Part shown: positions 1 through 6,317 of the stretch, one piece after another
How positions within the stretch are numbered: the first letter of the stretch is position 1
Layout: every line of letters starts with the position of its first letter
Source of the DNA: CAXFCD01 sp964001155
Lineage (GTDB): Bacteria; Fidelibacterota; Marinisomatia; Marinisomatales; UBA1611
DNA length: 6,580 nt
Assembly: GCA_964001155.1 (NCBI GenBank)
Contig: CAXFCD010000218.1
Location: 1 to 6,580, forward strand
Direction of reading: 5' to 3'
The notes under the pieces: model-generated
What the model was told of the DNA's origin: nothing
What the model saw: the letters and a program-made list of their open reading frames with translations, nothing else
Database searches by the model: none
Made by a program: the position numbers and the translations under genes

Positions 1-120
1 AGCATTCATATCTATTGCAGATTGAACTAACCGTCTACCTTCAATGTAAAATTGACTATAGTCTTGCCGGAATTTTTTCCGAGCCAACGATTGGATTTTC
101 TTTATGTCATTATTTGTCAT
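1..120 (-). CDS. RNA 2'-O-methyltransferase, SpoU/TrmH (SPOUT) family, N-terminal fragment
   Basis: Reading the minus strand from ATG at 118-120 gives 40 uninterrupted codons that run off the left edge. The peptide has a basic start with KIQSLARKKFRQ at residues 8-19, then FYIEGRRLVQSAI at 24-36. This matches the usual N-terminus of TrmH/RlmB-type rRNA or tRNA ribose methyltransferases: a helix of the form 'I.sL..kk.R', then a strand and helix '(F/Y)(V/I)EG.rLV..A' that begins the L30e-like substrate-binding domain. The SAM-binding knot and catalytic motifs would lie outside the window, so neither the target nucleotide nor activity can be judged. The gene is divergent from proS with a 129-bp spacer. 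No Shine-Dalgarno sequence precedes the ATG. Another ATG at 108-110 (minus strand) is out of frame and stops at once. The family call rests on a short segment, so it is probable rather than certain. Confidence 0.68.
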   Translation of the reverse strand, partial: MTNNDIKKIQSLARKKFRQDYSQFYIEGRRLVQSAIDMNA

Positions 121-223
121 GTATCGTAGAAGATTTACTTATAAGAAACTAATAGAATCTTAAATGAGAAATCTAAAGAAATCTGCCTTGGTGTGTTCAA
201 GAGTCACCGGTAATTTTCCCGTC

Positions 224-229
224 TATAAT
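224..229 (+). promoter_or_regulatory. Putative -10 box of the proS promoter
   Basis: A perfect TATAAT lies 20 bp before the proS ATG, in the 129-bp divergent spacer (121-249). Transcription would start near 236 and leave a leader of about 14 nt. No good TTGACA-like -35 box is seen at 16-18 bp spacing (the region reads GAGTCA), so the call rests on the -10 element and position. The rest of the spacer is AT-rich. I found no convincing terminator, riboswitch or T-box in it. Confidence 0.42.
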
Positions 230-249
230 TAAACCGAATTTATTTTATT

Positions 250-1716
250 ATGAGCAAAAGATTACCCAACAGAGACACCGATTTTTCCGCATGGTACACC
301 CAAGTGGTGAACCGCGCCGGGCTGGCCGATTACGGTCCGGTGAAAGGGACAATGGTCATTAAGCCTTATGGCTTTCAATTGTGGGATAACATCAAGGAAT
401 CATTTGACCGCATGATCAAGGCTACTGGTCACGTGAATGCCTATTTCCCACTATTTATTCCAAAATCATTTTTGGCAAAAGAAGCAGAACATGTGGAAGG
501 ATTTGCCAAAGAATGTGCTGTGGTAACACATACTAGATTGAAAGCAGATGAGGCCCATGGCATCGTGGTAGACCCTGAATCCAAATTAGAAGAAGAAATA
601 ATTGTTCGCCCCACATCCGAAACAGTGATTTGGTCCATGTATAAAAAGTGGATTCAATCGTACCGTGATTTGCCTGTACTCATTAATCAATGGGCCAATG
701 TGGTTCGATGGGAAATGCGGACACGTTTATTTTTGCGTACATCAGAATTTTTATGGCAAGAGGGGCACACAGCCCACGCAACAGCAGCAGAAGCACAACA
801 AGAAACATTGGATATTCTAGAACTCTATCGTCAATTAGCAGAAGACTATTTGGCTGTGCCGGTTTTTACCGGTGTAAAGACAGACTCAGAGAAATTTGCC
901 GGCGCAGATAAAACTTATTGTATTGAAGCCATGATGGGCGACAAGCGCGCACTCCAGGCCGGCACTAGCCATAATTTGGGTCAAAATTTTGCCAAAGCAT
1001 TTGATGTAAAATTTCAAACCAAAGATAATCAGGAAGAGTTGGTTTGGGCCACCAGTTGGGGCGTTAGTACACGACTCGTGGGTGCAGTGATTTTAACTCA
1101 TGGTGACGAAAAAGGACTCCGATTGCCTCCCAAGATTGCACCGATTCAGGTTGTGGTTATACCTATTTCCAGGAATGAAGAACAAGAAAAAGCGGTAAAA
1201 GAGTACATAGAACCTCTGGCGAATTCATTGGAAAGCGCTGGCGTTCGCGTTCATCAAGATTGGTCAGATAATTCTCCCGGTTTCAAATTTAATGAATGGG
1301 AAATGAAAGGTGTGCCACTCCGAATGGAAGTGGGTCCACGTGATGTTGAAAAAGGGAACGTGGTCGTGGCCCGGCGGGACACCAGTGAAAAATCATTTTT
1401 ATCAAAAGCAGAAGCAGTCACGCAAGTTCCTGAATTGTTAGATGAAATTCAGAAAGGGTTATTTGACCAAGCAAAACAATTCAGGGATGAAAATACACAC
1501 ATAGTTGCCACCTATGATGAATTGAAACAAATCATTAAAACGGGTGGATTTGTCCGCTGCGGCTGGGACGGCACGGATGAAACAGAAGCGAAAGTGAAAG
1601 AAGAAACAAAAGCCACCATCCGCTGTATTCCTACTGACGAAAATCCAGAAGGACTAACATGCGTCCATTCCGGCAAACCGGCAAAGCATGAAGTGATTTA
1701 CGCCAAAGCATATTAA
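250..1716 (+). CDS. proS: Prolyl-tRNA synthetase, archaeal/eukaryotic-like type (ProS type 3)
   Basis: This class II aminoacyl-tRNA synthetase charges tRNA-Pro with proline in the cytoplasm. At 488 aa it matches the short ProS form without the roughly 180-residue editing insertion of E. coli-type enzymes. RPTSET (120-125) is the signature loop of the active site. Motif 2 spans NQWANVVRWEMR to FLWQEGHTAH (146-176), and motif 3 starts at GVSTRLVGAV (271-280) with HGDEKGLRLPPKIAP just after. An anticodon-binding domain follows (about 298-400, starting IQVVVIP). The family's C-terminal domain then ends in the typical AKAY. That domain usually carries a four-cysteine zinc site (WCG...C and C..C). 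Here the matching positions appear to be D440, T445, C471 and S474, so zinc binding is probably lost; some bacterial members appear to share this. The ATG at 250 gives the normal N-terminus with no Shine-Dalgarno sequence. A TATAAT lies 20 bp upstream, and the gene is likely transcribed alone. Confidence 0.97.
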   Translation: MSKRLPNRDTDFSAWYTQVVNRAGLADYGPVKGTMVIKPYGFQLWDNIKESFDRMIKATGHVNAYFPLFIPKSFLAKEAEHVEGFAKECAVVTHTRLKADEAHGIVVDPESKLEEEIIVRPTSETVIWSMYKKWIQSYRDLPVLINQWANVVRWEMRTRLFLRTSEFLWQEGHTAHATAAEAQQETLDILELYRQLAEDYLAVPVFTGVKTDSEKFAGADKTYCIEAMMGDKRALQAGTSHNLGQNFAKAFDVKFQTKDNQEELVWATSWGVSTRLVGAVILTHGDEKGLRLPPKIAPIQVVVIPISRNEEQEKAVKEYIEPLANSLESAGVRVHQDWSDNSPGFKFNEWEMKGVPLRMEVGPRDVEKGNVVVARRDTSEKSFLSKAEAVTQVPELLDEIQKGLFDQAKQFRDENTHIVATYDELKQIIKTGGFVRCGWDGTDETEAKVKEETKATIRCIPTDENPEGLTCVHSGKPAKHEVIYAKAY

Positions 1717-1730
1717 ATCATCTAACGCCA

Positions 1731-1756
1731 AGTGTGCCAAAACACACTAAGGTTTT
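1731..1756 (+). terminator. Possible weak intrinsic terminator after proS
   Basis: AGTGTG (1731-1736) and CACACT (1743-1748) form a perfect 6-bp stem with a 6-nt loop, 14 bp after the proS stop. A short T run (1753-1756) follows after four bases. Position and shape fit a proS terminator. The stem is short with only three G/C pairs and the T tract is brief, so efficiency is doubtful. Confidence 0.35.
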
Positions 1757-1771
1757 ATAAATATGAAAAAC

Positions 1772-1815
1772 GTAAAACGTAATTTGAAATTTTCCTTCAA
1801 TTAATTACGTTTTAC
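1772..1815. repeat. 13-bp perfect inverted repeat (intergenic hairpin) between proS and recO
   Basis: GTAAAACGTAATT (1772-1784) and its exact complement AATTACGTTTTAC (1803-1815) are separated by 18 nt. Inside the loop, TGAA (1785-1788) can also pair with TTCA (1796-1799), extending the stem across a 3-nt bulge. The element lies 11 bp ahead of the possible recO -10 box. It has no T tract after it, so it is not a classic terminator. It could be an operator, an extragenic palindrome repeated in the genome, or an mRNA end stabiliser. Only one copy is present in this window. Confidence 0.7.
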
Positions 1816-1825
1816 ATATTTACGA

Positions 1826-1831
1826 TATAGT
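1826..1831 (+). promoter_or_regulatory. Possible -10 box for recO
   Basis: TATAGT differs from the TATAAT consensus at one position and sits 6 bp before the recO ATG. If used, transcription would begin at or next to the A of the start codon, giving a leaderless or nearly leaderless message. The -35 region would fall inside the right arm of the inverted repeat at 1803-1815, and no strong TTGACA is present. This is speculative. Confidence 0.25.
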
Positions 1832-1837
1832 CTTTCT

Positions 1838-2527
1838 ATGATTATCCACACACCGGCGATTGTTCTTAAATCATTCCCGTACGGCGATACATCTCTCATT
1901 GCACGGTGTTTTACAGAAGAGAAAGGGAAGGTGAGCCTAATTGTCAAAGGGGCGCGATCAAAAAAGTCTCCTAAATCTGCTCAATTTCAACCTTTAAGTT
2001 TTATAGATATCATTTATCACCATAAACCGAATCGAGATTTGCAGGTGCTTTCCAAAGTGAATTTTCGTGAATCCTGGCCCAAGATTTTAGAAGATTTGCG
2101 AGCAGTTACCTTATCCATGGCCATTTTGGAAATGACAGAAAAAACACTCCACGAAGATGATCCACATCCGGGATTATTTTCAACATTAGTGGATGTGCTT
2201 CGGGCATTTAACAAAGGAGACGATGACCCCAACTTATTATTTTGGTTTTATGAATGTGCTTTATTGTCTCATTTAGGATTTCGTCCTAATTTGGATCAAC
2301 GGGAATTTCCTGGATTAACTTTATCCGACCCTAACGGTGGCCCCAATAGTGGGATCATACTTGCCAGTTTGCTGGCTGAAGATATTGAACAATTGCCGAA
2401 AGAAGAAGTAACCCATAAGGACCGCAAGATTATAAGCGATTATTTATGGACATTATTGCGTTATCATTTCGACAGCTTGGACAAAATGAAATCTATAAAT
2501 GTGGCTCGGAAAATTTTAAGTGAGTAA
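1838..2527 (+). CDS. recO: DNA repair protein RecO
   Basis: RecO binds single-stranded DNA and, with RecR, loads RecA onto SSB-coated gaps in the RecFOR pathway. The 229-aa length is normal for the family. The N-terminal OB-fold (about 1-80) opens with the hallmark pattern TPAIVLKSFPYGDTS and continues with LIVKGAR (34-40). The helical domain includes FYECALLSHLGFRPNL (137-152), the most recognisable RecO segment, and ends with RYHFDSLDKMKS (208-219). Many RecO proteins have a CxxC...C zinc ribbon just after the GFRP segment. Here that stretch (about 150-172) has no cysteine, so no zinc site is expected; the family tolerates this. The start at 1838 gives the standard N-terminus and has no Shine-Dalgarno sequence. 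The next gene begins 15 bp after the stop, so recO probably heads a three-gene unit. Confidence 0.93.
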   Translation: MIIHTPAIVLKSFPYGDTSLIARCFTEEKGKVSLIVKGARSKKSPKSAQFQPLSFIDIIYHHKPNRDLQVLSKVNFRESWPKILEDLRAVTLSMAILEMTEKTLHEDDPHPGLFSTLVDVLRAFNKGDDDPNLLFWFYECALLSHLGFRPNLDQREFPGLTLSDPNGGPNSGIILASLLAEDIEQLPKEEVTHKDRKIISDYLWTLLRYHFDSLDKMKSINVARKILSE

Positions 2528-2542
2528 TCCAAAAATAAAACA

Positions 2543-3394
2543 ATGATCCAAGGCGTATTAACCCAAGAAAATAATCAATCCTTCATTTTGGATAAGGATG
2601 GCAACCGCCATTTTGGAGACCGAACAATTTGGGATGGATATTTAACCCATTGGGAGGGTCAATCGGTTTTCGCCAGGGAACTTCCGCAAAAAGATTACGA
2701 CAAAAACGAACCGATTATCATTCTTTGGCCGGAAGAGAAAGAACCGTACGAACCTTTCGTTGATTTGTATTATAATGAGCGGCTCATAAAGTATTTTGTT
2801 TCAATTTTGGGCCACACGGCCATCAATGTCAATGGTTCTATTTTCAATTTTTCCCACTTATTGAATGAAAATGAGATCATGGCCAAGGAAGAATATTTTT
2901 ATCGTCCAGCATTAGGGGAGTTTGCGCCATCTCCAAACAATGGTGTTTTTGAAATTCTTGAAGATGGCAGAATATTTTATGACAAATTCGGGCGGAATTT
3001 TATGCGTACGATTCACCGAATCCGTGTTTTTGGATTGGAAACTGAACAATTTATGTCTGAATTAAACCAAAGTCTGGAAACAATTCTGAATACACCGCCC
3101 CATCCCAAAGACCCTGAGAAATACCGCGATTTTAGTATCCACTCAAACAATTGTGCCACGGTGATTCGAGATGCATTTAAACGATGCGGTTTCCCGAAAG
3201 TCAGCGGGCGTTTCCCACGAGACTTATTCATCAGCGCAGCCCACGCTCTGTTTAAGGATAATGGCCTCAACACCACCTATACAGTTTTGCCGCAACTGCA
3301 TGTACCCGAAGCGCAGCCAAGTCGTTTGTCGCCTTTGGTAAATCTGCGGAACTATTTCCGGCTTCAAGAATTACGTAAATTCAAGCGACTATGA
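2543..3394 (+). CDS. Unrecognised 283-aa protein, possible permuted papain-like (DUF4105/LRAT-like) thiol hydrolase
   Basis: I do not recognise this protein as a named family. Residues 1-65 look like a small beta-rich domain that ends in a hydrophobic strand (PIIILWP, 57-63). A central region follows with the tract LGHTAINVNGSIFNFSH (89-105), then an aromatic stretch EEYFYRPALGEFAP (116-129). Near the C-terminus is HSNNCATVIRDAF (200-212), then GRFPRDLF (222-229). A GH motif in a beta strand ahead of an 'NC-x-T-x-x-RD' helix resembles the His-first, Cys-second order of circularly permuted NlpC/P60-like proteins, including DUF4105 and LRAT. On that model H91 and C204 would be catalytic. Unlike typical DUF4105 proteins, there is no signal peptide or membrane segment, so it looks cytoplasmic. 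It starts 15 bp after recO, and its stop codon overlaps the rhomboid start (ATGA). The gene itself is certain; the enzyme class is inference. Confidence 0.9.
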   Translation: MIQGVLTQENNQSFILDKDGNRHFGDRTIWDGYLTHWEGQSVFARELPQKDYDKNEPIIILWPEEKEPYEPFVDLYYNERLIKYFVSILGHTAINVNGSIFNFSHLLNENEIMAKEEYFYRPALGEFAPSPNNGVFEILEDGRIFYDKFGRNFMRTIHRIRVFGLETEQFMSELNQSLETILNTPPHPKDPEKYRDFSIHSNNCATVIRDAFKRCGFPKVSGRFPRDLFISAAHALFKDNGLNTTYTVLPQLHVPEAQPSRLSPLVNLRNYFRLQELRKFKRL

Positions 3395-4218
3395 GATATC
3401 AATTCCAATCAAACCCCGGCCAGTTTTCTTATAAACCGACCTTGTTCACCGATGCCATCAAAATTTTGGTTTCAGTGAATTTTGGCGTGTTTCTGCTGCA
3501 AACAATCTCAGGTGCAGAATCATTATTTTTCCCCTTGTTTGGACTCGTTCCAAAATTGGTTTGGTCCCAATTCATGTTATGGCAGCCGTTTACTTATTTA
3601 TTTTTCCATGGTGGCGTTTGGCATGTACTCATCAATATGTTTGTTCTGTGGATGTTTGGCAGTGAATTAGAAAGATTGTGGGGGAAGACTCATTTCTTAA
3701 AATTTTATTTTGTAACAGGTGTCGGTGCCGGTATCGTCACCGCGCTTTTTGGACTGAATTCTCTTACACCAATCGTAGGGGCAAGTGGCGCTGTCTATGG
3801 CATTCTTTTGGCTTACGGCTTAACCTATCCCAATAGAACAGTTTACCTGTATGGCATCATTCCTATCAAATCTCTCTGGTTTGTGATTGGGATTGGCACC
3901 ATTGCTTTTATGTCTTCTTTTGACAATGTGTCCCAGATCAGTCATCTCACTCATTTGTCCGGAATGGTTATCGGTTATTTGATGCTGAAACGGCCTATCC
4001 GCTTAGATGATCTTTGGTTTTCCATCCGGAAGCGCACCATGGAATACAAGATCCAACAGGAAGAAAAGAAAATCTCGAAACAACATGCTATCGAACGGGA
4101 CATTGACTGGATTTTGGATAAGATCAATCGTGAAGGGTTTGACAGTTTAACCGAAGAGGAACACGACCGCCTATACAAAGGAAGCCAATCGCTCTCCCGC
4201 ACTAAGAAAAAAGATTGA
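3391..4218 (+). CDS. Rhomboid-family intramembrane serine protease with C-terminal cytoplasmic tail
   Basis: Rhomboids cleave transmembrane substrates within the membrane using a Ser-His dyad. This 275-aa protein has about six predicted membrane helices across residues 22-200. The first conserved block, FFHGGVWHVLINMFVLWMFG (71-90), holds the H78xxxN82 pair associated with the oxyanion hole. GASGAVYG (130-137) supplies the nucleophile S132. SHLTHLSGMVIGY (184-196) supplies the likely catalytic H188. All key residues are present, so an active enzyme is expected. After the last helix comes a charged tail (about 201-275) with a coiled region rich in K, E and Q. It then has DWILDKINREGFDSLTEEE (239-257), a pattern I associate with an extra C-terminal domain on rhomboids of FCB-group bacteria (DUF6576-like, from memory). 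The start overlaps the preceding stop by 4 bp, which suggests translational coupling. The substrate is unknown. Confidence 0.93.
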   Translation: MRYQFQSNPGQFSYKPTLFTDAIKILVSVNFGVFLLQTISGAESLFFPLFGLVPKLVWSQFMLWQPFTYLFFHGGVWHVLINMFVLWMFGSELERLWGKTHFLKFYFVTGVGAGIVTALFGLNSLTPIVGASGAVYGILLAYGLTYPNRTVYLYGIIPIKSLWFVIGIGTIAFMSSFDNVSQISHLTHLSGMVIGYLMLKRPIRLDDLWFSIRKRTMEYKIQQEEKKISKQHAIERDIDWILDKINREGFDSLTEEEHDRLYKGSQSLSRTKKKD

Positions 4219-4228
4219 TTCTCCTCCT

Positions 4229-4250
4229 TGGTAAAGTCTTAATTTTACCA
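4229..4250 (+). terminator. Small hairpin between rhomboid gene and motA
   Basis: TGGTAAA (4229-4235) pairs perfectly with TTTACCA (4244-4250) around an 8-nt loop, in the 61-bp gap after the rhomboid stop. The following bases (TTCCTCATTT) are pyrimidine-rich rather than a clean T run. It could be a weak terminator or attenuator separating the recO unit from motAB. The short AT-rich stem makes this uncertain. Confidence 0.25.
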
Positions 4251-4279
4251 TTCCTCATTTCATCTAAAAGAATCTAAAT

Positions 4280-5203
4280 ATGGACAGCAATAAAGGTACA
4301 ACTGACCTTGGAACACTCATTGGGTTTTTAGCCGGCATCAGCATCATTGTCATCGGCATCTTGCAAAGCGGCGGGAAATTATTCTGGTTTTTTAATTTTA
4401 ATTCTCTGTTGATCGTTGTGGGCGGCACCTTTGCAGCAACTATGGTTAACTTGCCCCTCAGAGCGATGCGAAATATTTTTAATATTCTACAAAATGTATT
4501 TAAGGGCGAAGATTATGATTATGTAGGCATCATCAATGAGATTGTAGCAAAAGCGCAAAAAGCCCGAAAGGATGGGCTCTTATCTTTGGAGGCGGATATG
4601 CCAAATATGCGTGAGGGGTTTTTTAAAAACGGAATTGAATTGGCCATCAATGAGAGAGAATCTTCCCGGCTACGTACTTTTTTAAATCTTGAAATGAATA
4701 ATATCCAAAGCCGACATATTGCTGGTCAGGAATTATTTTTATATATGGGCTCCTATGCGCCGGCTTTTGGGATGCTGGGCACGGTTTTGGGGCTCATTGT
4801 GATGATGAACAATTTTGCCGGCGGAGAAGTCACCGCTGAAATGACCACTTCCTATGATATTGCAGATCGCTTTGCTGAACTCCTTTCCGGGATGGGACTG
4901 GCACTCATTACCACGTTTTATGGCGTTTTTATGGCAAATATGGTTTTTCTGCCTATTGGGGGAAAACTAAAACGCCGCTCAGAGAATGAAATGATGTTCA
5001 AAAGTATCGTCATTGAAGGCATTATCAGTATACATGCCCGGGAACATCCCATACTGATAAAGGAAAAATTGATGACATTTGTTCCTGCGTATGTTCGCCA
5101 TGAACCGGAAACAGATGTCCCAGAGAAAAAACCACAATCTTCCTTGTCTGCCGTAAAAGAAAAATTGGGAGAACAAAAAGAAGACGCCGAAGAGAAAGAA
5201 TAA
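4280..5203 (+). CDS. motA: MotA/PomA-type stator proton or sodium channel subunit
   Basis: MotA forms, with MotB, the ion channel that drives a rotary motor in the inner membrane. The 307-aa protein has four predicted helices: about 8-30, 37-60, 155-178 and 200-226. A large cytoplasmic loop lies between helices 2 and 3, as in flagellar MotA/PomA and unlike three-helix ExbB/TolQ. In the loop, KARKDGLLSLEADMP (94-108) carries R96 and E104, eight residues apart. This matches the spacing of E. coli MotA R90 and E98, which contact FliG. Helix 3 has SYAPAFGMLGTVLGLI (158-173) with the expected conserved proline P161. Helix 4 has GMGLALITTFYGVFMANM (204-221), then P225. The charged tail (about 275-307, rich in K and E) is longer than the E. 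coli one. motB starts 4 bp after the stop. Ion choice cannot be told with confidence. Confidence 0.93.
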   Translation: MDSNKGTTDLGTLIGFLAGISIIVIGILQSGGKLFWFFNFNSLLIVVGGTFAATMVNLPLRAMRNIFNILQNVFKGEDYDYVGIINEIVAKAQKARKDGLLSLEADMPNMREGFFKNGIELAINERESSRLRTFLNLEMNNIQSRHIAGQELFLYMGSYAPAFGMLGTVLGLIVMMNNFAGGEVTAEMTTSYDIADRFAELLSGMGLALITTFYGVFMANMVFLPIGGKLKRRSENEMMFKSIVIEGIISIHAREHPILIKEKLMTFVPAYVRHEPETDVPEKKPQSSLSAVKEKLGEQKEDAEEKE

Positions 5204-5207
5204 TTAG

Positions 5208-5942
5208 ATGGCACTATTTCGTCAACCCGTCACCATGGATGAGCGCAAGGCCAAGGCCACTGCCTGGGCGCTGACATTCGCAGATATGGTCACCTTGCTC
5301 CTGACCTTTTTTGTATTACTATTGGTTATCTTAAATGATGCTGAGAAACATATTGATGCTGTTATCAATAAATTATTAGATGATACTTATTCGGAAATGA
5401 ATCAAGACCTGAGTTCGGCAAATGTATCTGTAGATCGAGTCACCAAAGGAATCAAAATTACCATTCGGGGCAATTTATTTAAATCTGCCGCTGCAGATGT
5501 GGAACCGGAATATTATCCTGTGATTCATCAAATCGGAAAAATCATCCGGGAATCAGAAGTGATTAATATTTTTGATGATCAGAATTATAACAACTTGCTG
5601 GACTTGATTCAAAAACGCGGTTCCCAATTAAATGTGGAAGTGCGATGCGAGGGCCATACAGATGATGAGAAATTACCGCCCAACGCTGACTTCCCCAGTA
5701 ATTGGGAATTATCTGCAGCCCGATCTCTCAATTTGGTGCGGATCATGAATAAATACGCCGCCATGCCGGAGAAATATTTTTCAGCCATGGGTTATGGTGA
5801 ATTCCGGCCAATCATTGATGTTCATTCCATCCACAATCCGGATGAAAAGAAAAAGGCTCGTGCGGTCAATCGCAGAGTGGAGATCTATTTGGATGCTTTC
5901 CTGAAACAGAAGGTGATTTCCGAAGTAGAAATAAACGTCTAA
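5208..5942 (+). CDS. motB: MotB/OmpA-type stator subunit anchored to peptidoglycan
   Basis: MotB carries the ion-binding aspartate and fixes the stator to the cell wall. The 244-aa protein begins with a short basic cytoplasmic segment, then one helix (about 20-42) containing WALTFADMVTLLLTFF (20-35). D26 there corresponds to E. coli MotB D32. The stretch just after the helix (about 43-65) could act as the plug that keeps the unassembled channel shut. The periplasmic OmpA-like domain (about 81-228) shows EGHTDDEKLPP (148-158), SNWELSAARS (164-173), MGYGEFRP (194-201) and NRRVEIYL (221-228). These are the peptidoglycan-binding signatures of the family. It is 4 bp downstream of motA, as expected for an obligate two-gene unit. 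The stop lies 3 bp from the stop of the convergent ftsB-like gene. Length is somewhat short but normal. Confidence 0.94.
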   Translation: MALFRQPVTMDERKAKATAWALTFADMVTLLLTFFVLLLVILNDAEKHIDAVINKLLDDTYSEMNQDLSSANVSVDRVTKGIKITIRGNLFKSAAADVEPEYYPVIHQIGKIIRESEVINIFDDQNYNNLLDLIQKRGSQLNVEVRCEGHTDDEKLPPNADFPSNWELSAARSLNLVRIMNKYAAMPEKYFSAMGYGEFRPIIDVHSIHNPDEKKKARAVNRRVEIYLDAFLKQKVISEVEINV

Positions 5943-5945
5943 GTT

Positions 5946-6317
5946 TTATCTATTCGTTTGTTTTTCAGGTTCTTTTTTGGGGATGACCTTAAAAACTTTT
6001 TCTCCCTGTTTCGCCATTCGGAACCGTTCCCGCGCCAATTTTTCAATATACTCTAAATCGTTTTCCAACCTGTTTTTTTCAGCAATCAATTTTTCCCTGC
6101 TTTCCCGTAATTGGGAAATGTGTTCCTGGATTTGGGCTCGTTCCCGCTTGAGTTTATAAAGTTGGAATAAGCCGTGGTCTCCGAAAATGAAAATGATCAG
6201 CAATGTAACACCAATGAGCAATAAAACACCTCGGACAAACTGCCGTTGTGTTTCAGCCATTTGTTGCCGGGCTGCCCGGGAGCGGCCTTGCCGTTTCATT
6301 TTGGCGTATTGTGTCAT
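5946..6317 (-). CDS. ftsB: FtsB/DivIC-family cell-division protein (septum formation initiator)
   Basis: FtsB/DivIC proteins are small bitopic membrane proteins that link the FtsQ and FtsL subcomplex in the divisome. This 123-aa protein has a basic cytoplasmic N-terminus (about 1-27), one membrane helix (about 28-45) and then GDHGLFQLYKLKRER (46-60), the 'GD.Gl..ly.lk.er' signature. A charged coiled coil follows (about 53-92), then YIEKLARERFRMAKQGEKVF (90-109), matching the family's 'iE..ARe.lgm.k.gE.v'. The cytoplasmic segment is longer than in E. coli FtsB; an in-frame Met at residue 7 is an alternative start. The chosen ATG overlaps the enolase stop in an ATGA, supporting it. TAGGAA in the 3' end of eno, about 10 nt upstream, is the only fair Shine-Dalgarno-like sequence in the window. 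The eno-ftsB pairing is common in bacteria and supports the call. DivIC would be an equally valid family name. Confidence 0.85.
   Translation of the reverse strand: MTQYAKMKRQGRSRAARQQMAETQRQFVRGVLLLIGVTLLIIFIFGDHGLFQLYKLKRERAQIQEHISQLRESREKLIAEKNRLENDLEYIEKLARERFRMAKQGEKVFKVIPKKEPEKQTNR

Noticed and set aside
188..211. tRNA T-arm-like sequence (GTTCAAGA) near GGTG/CACC in the divergent spacer
   Set aside because: The five-pair T stem, anticodon arm and acceptor stem cannot be formed, so it is not a tRNA.
3013..3276. 87-codon minus-strand open frame within the 283-aa gene
   Set aside because: It is antisense to a gene with conserved-looking motifs and has no start signal or recognisable domain.
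4262..4278. Direct repeat ATCTAAA at 10-bp spacing just before motA
   Set aside because: Two 7-bp AT-rich copies are easily due to chance; there is no other sign of an operator.
4918..5214. 98-codon open frame on the minus strand within motA
   Set aside because: It lies antisense to a clear MotA coding region, is low-complexity in Ser and Phe, and matches no family. It is a shadow frame.
4280..5942. ExbB-ExbD or TolQ-TolR reading of the stator pair
   Set aside because: The first protein has four helices and a MotA-type loop, and the second has a full OmpA-like peptidoglycan-binding domain. Both favour MotA/MotB.
5933..5967. AAACG/CGTTT hairpin followed by T-rich sequence between motB and the ftsB-like gene
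   Set aside because: A 5-bp stem with a 17-nt loop, lying inside coding ends, is too weak to call a terminator.
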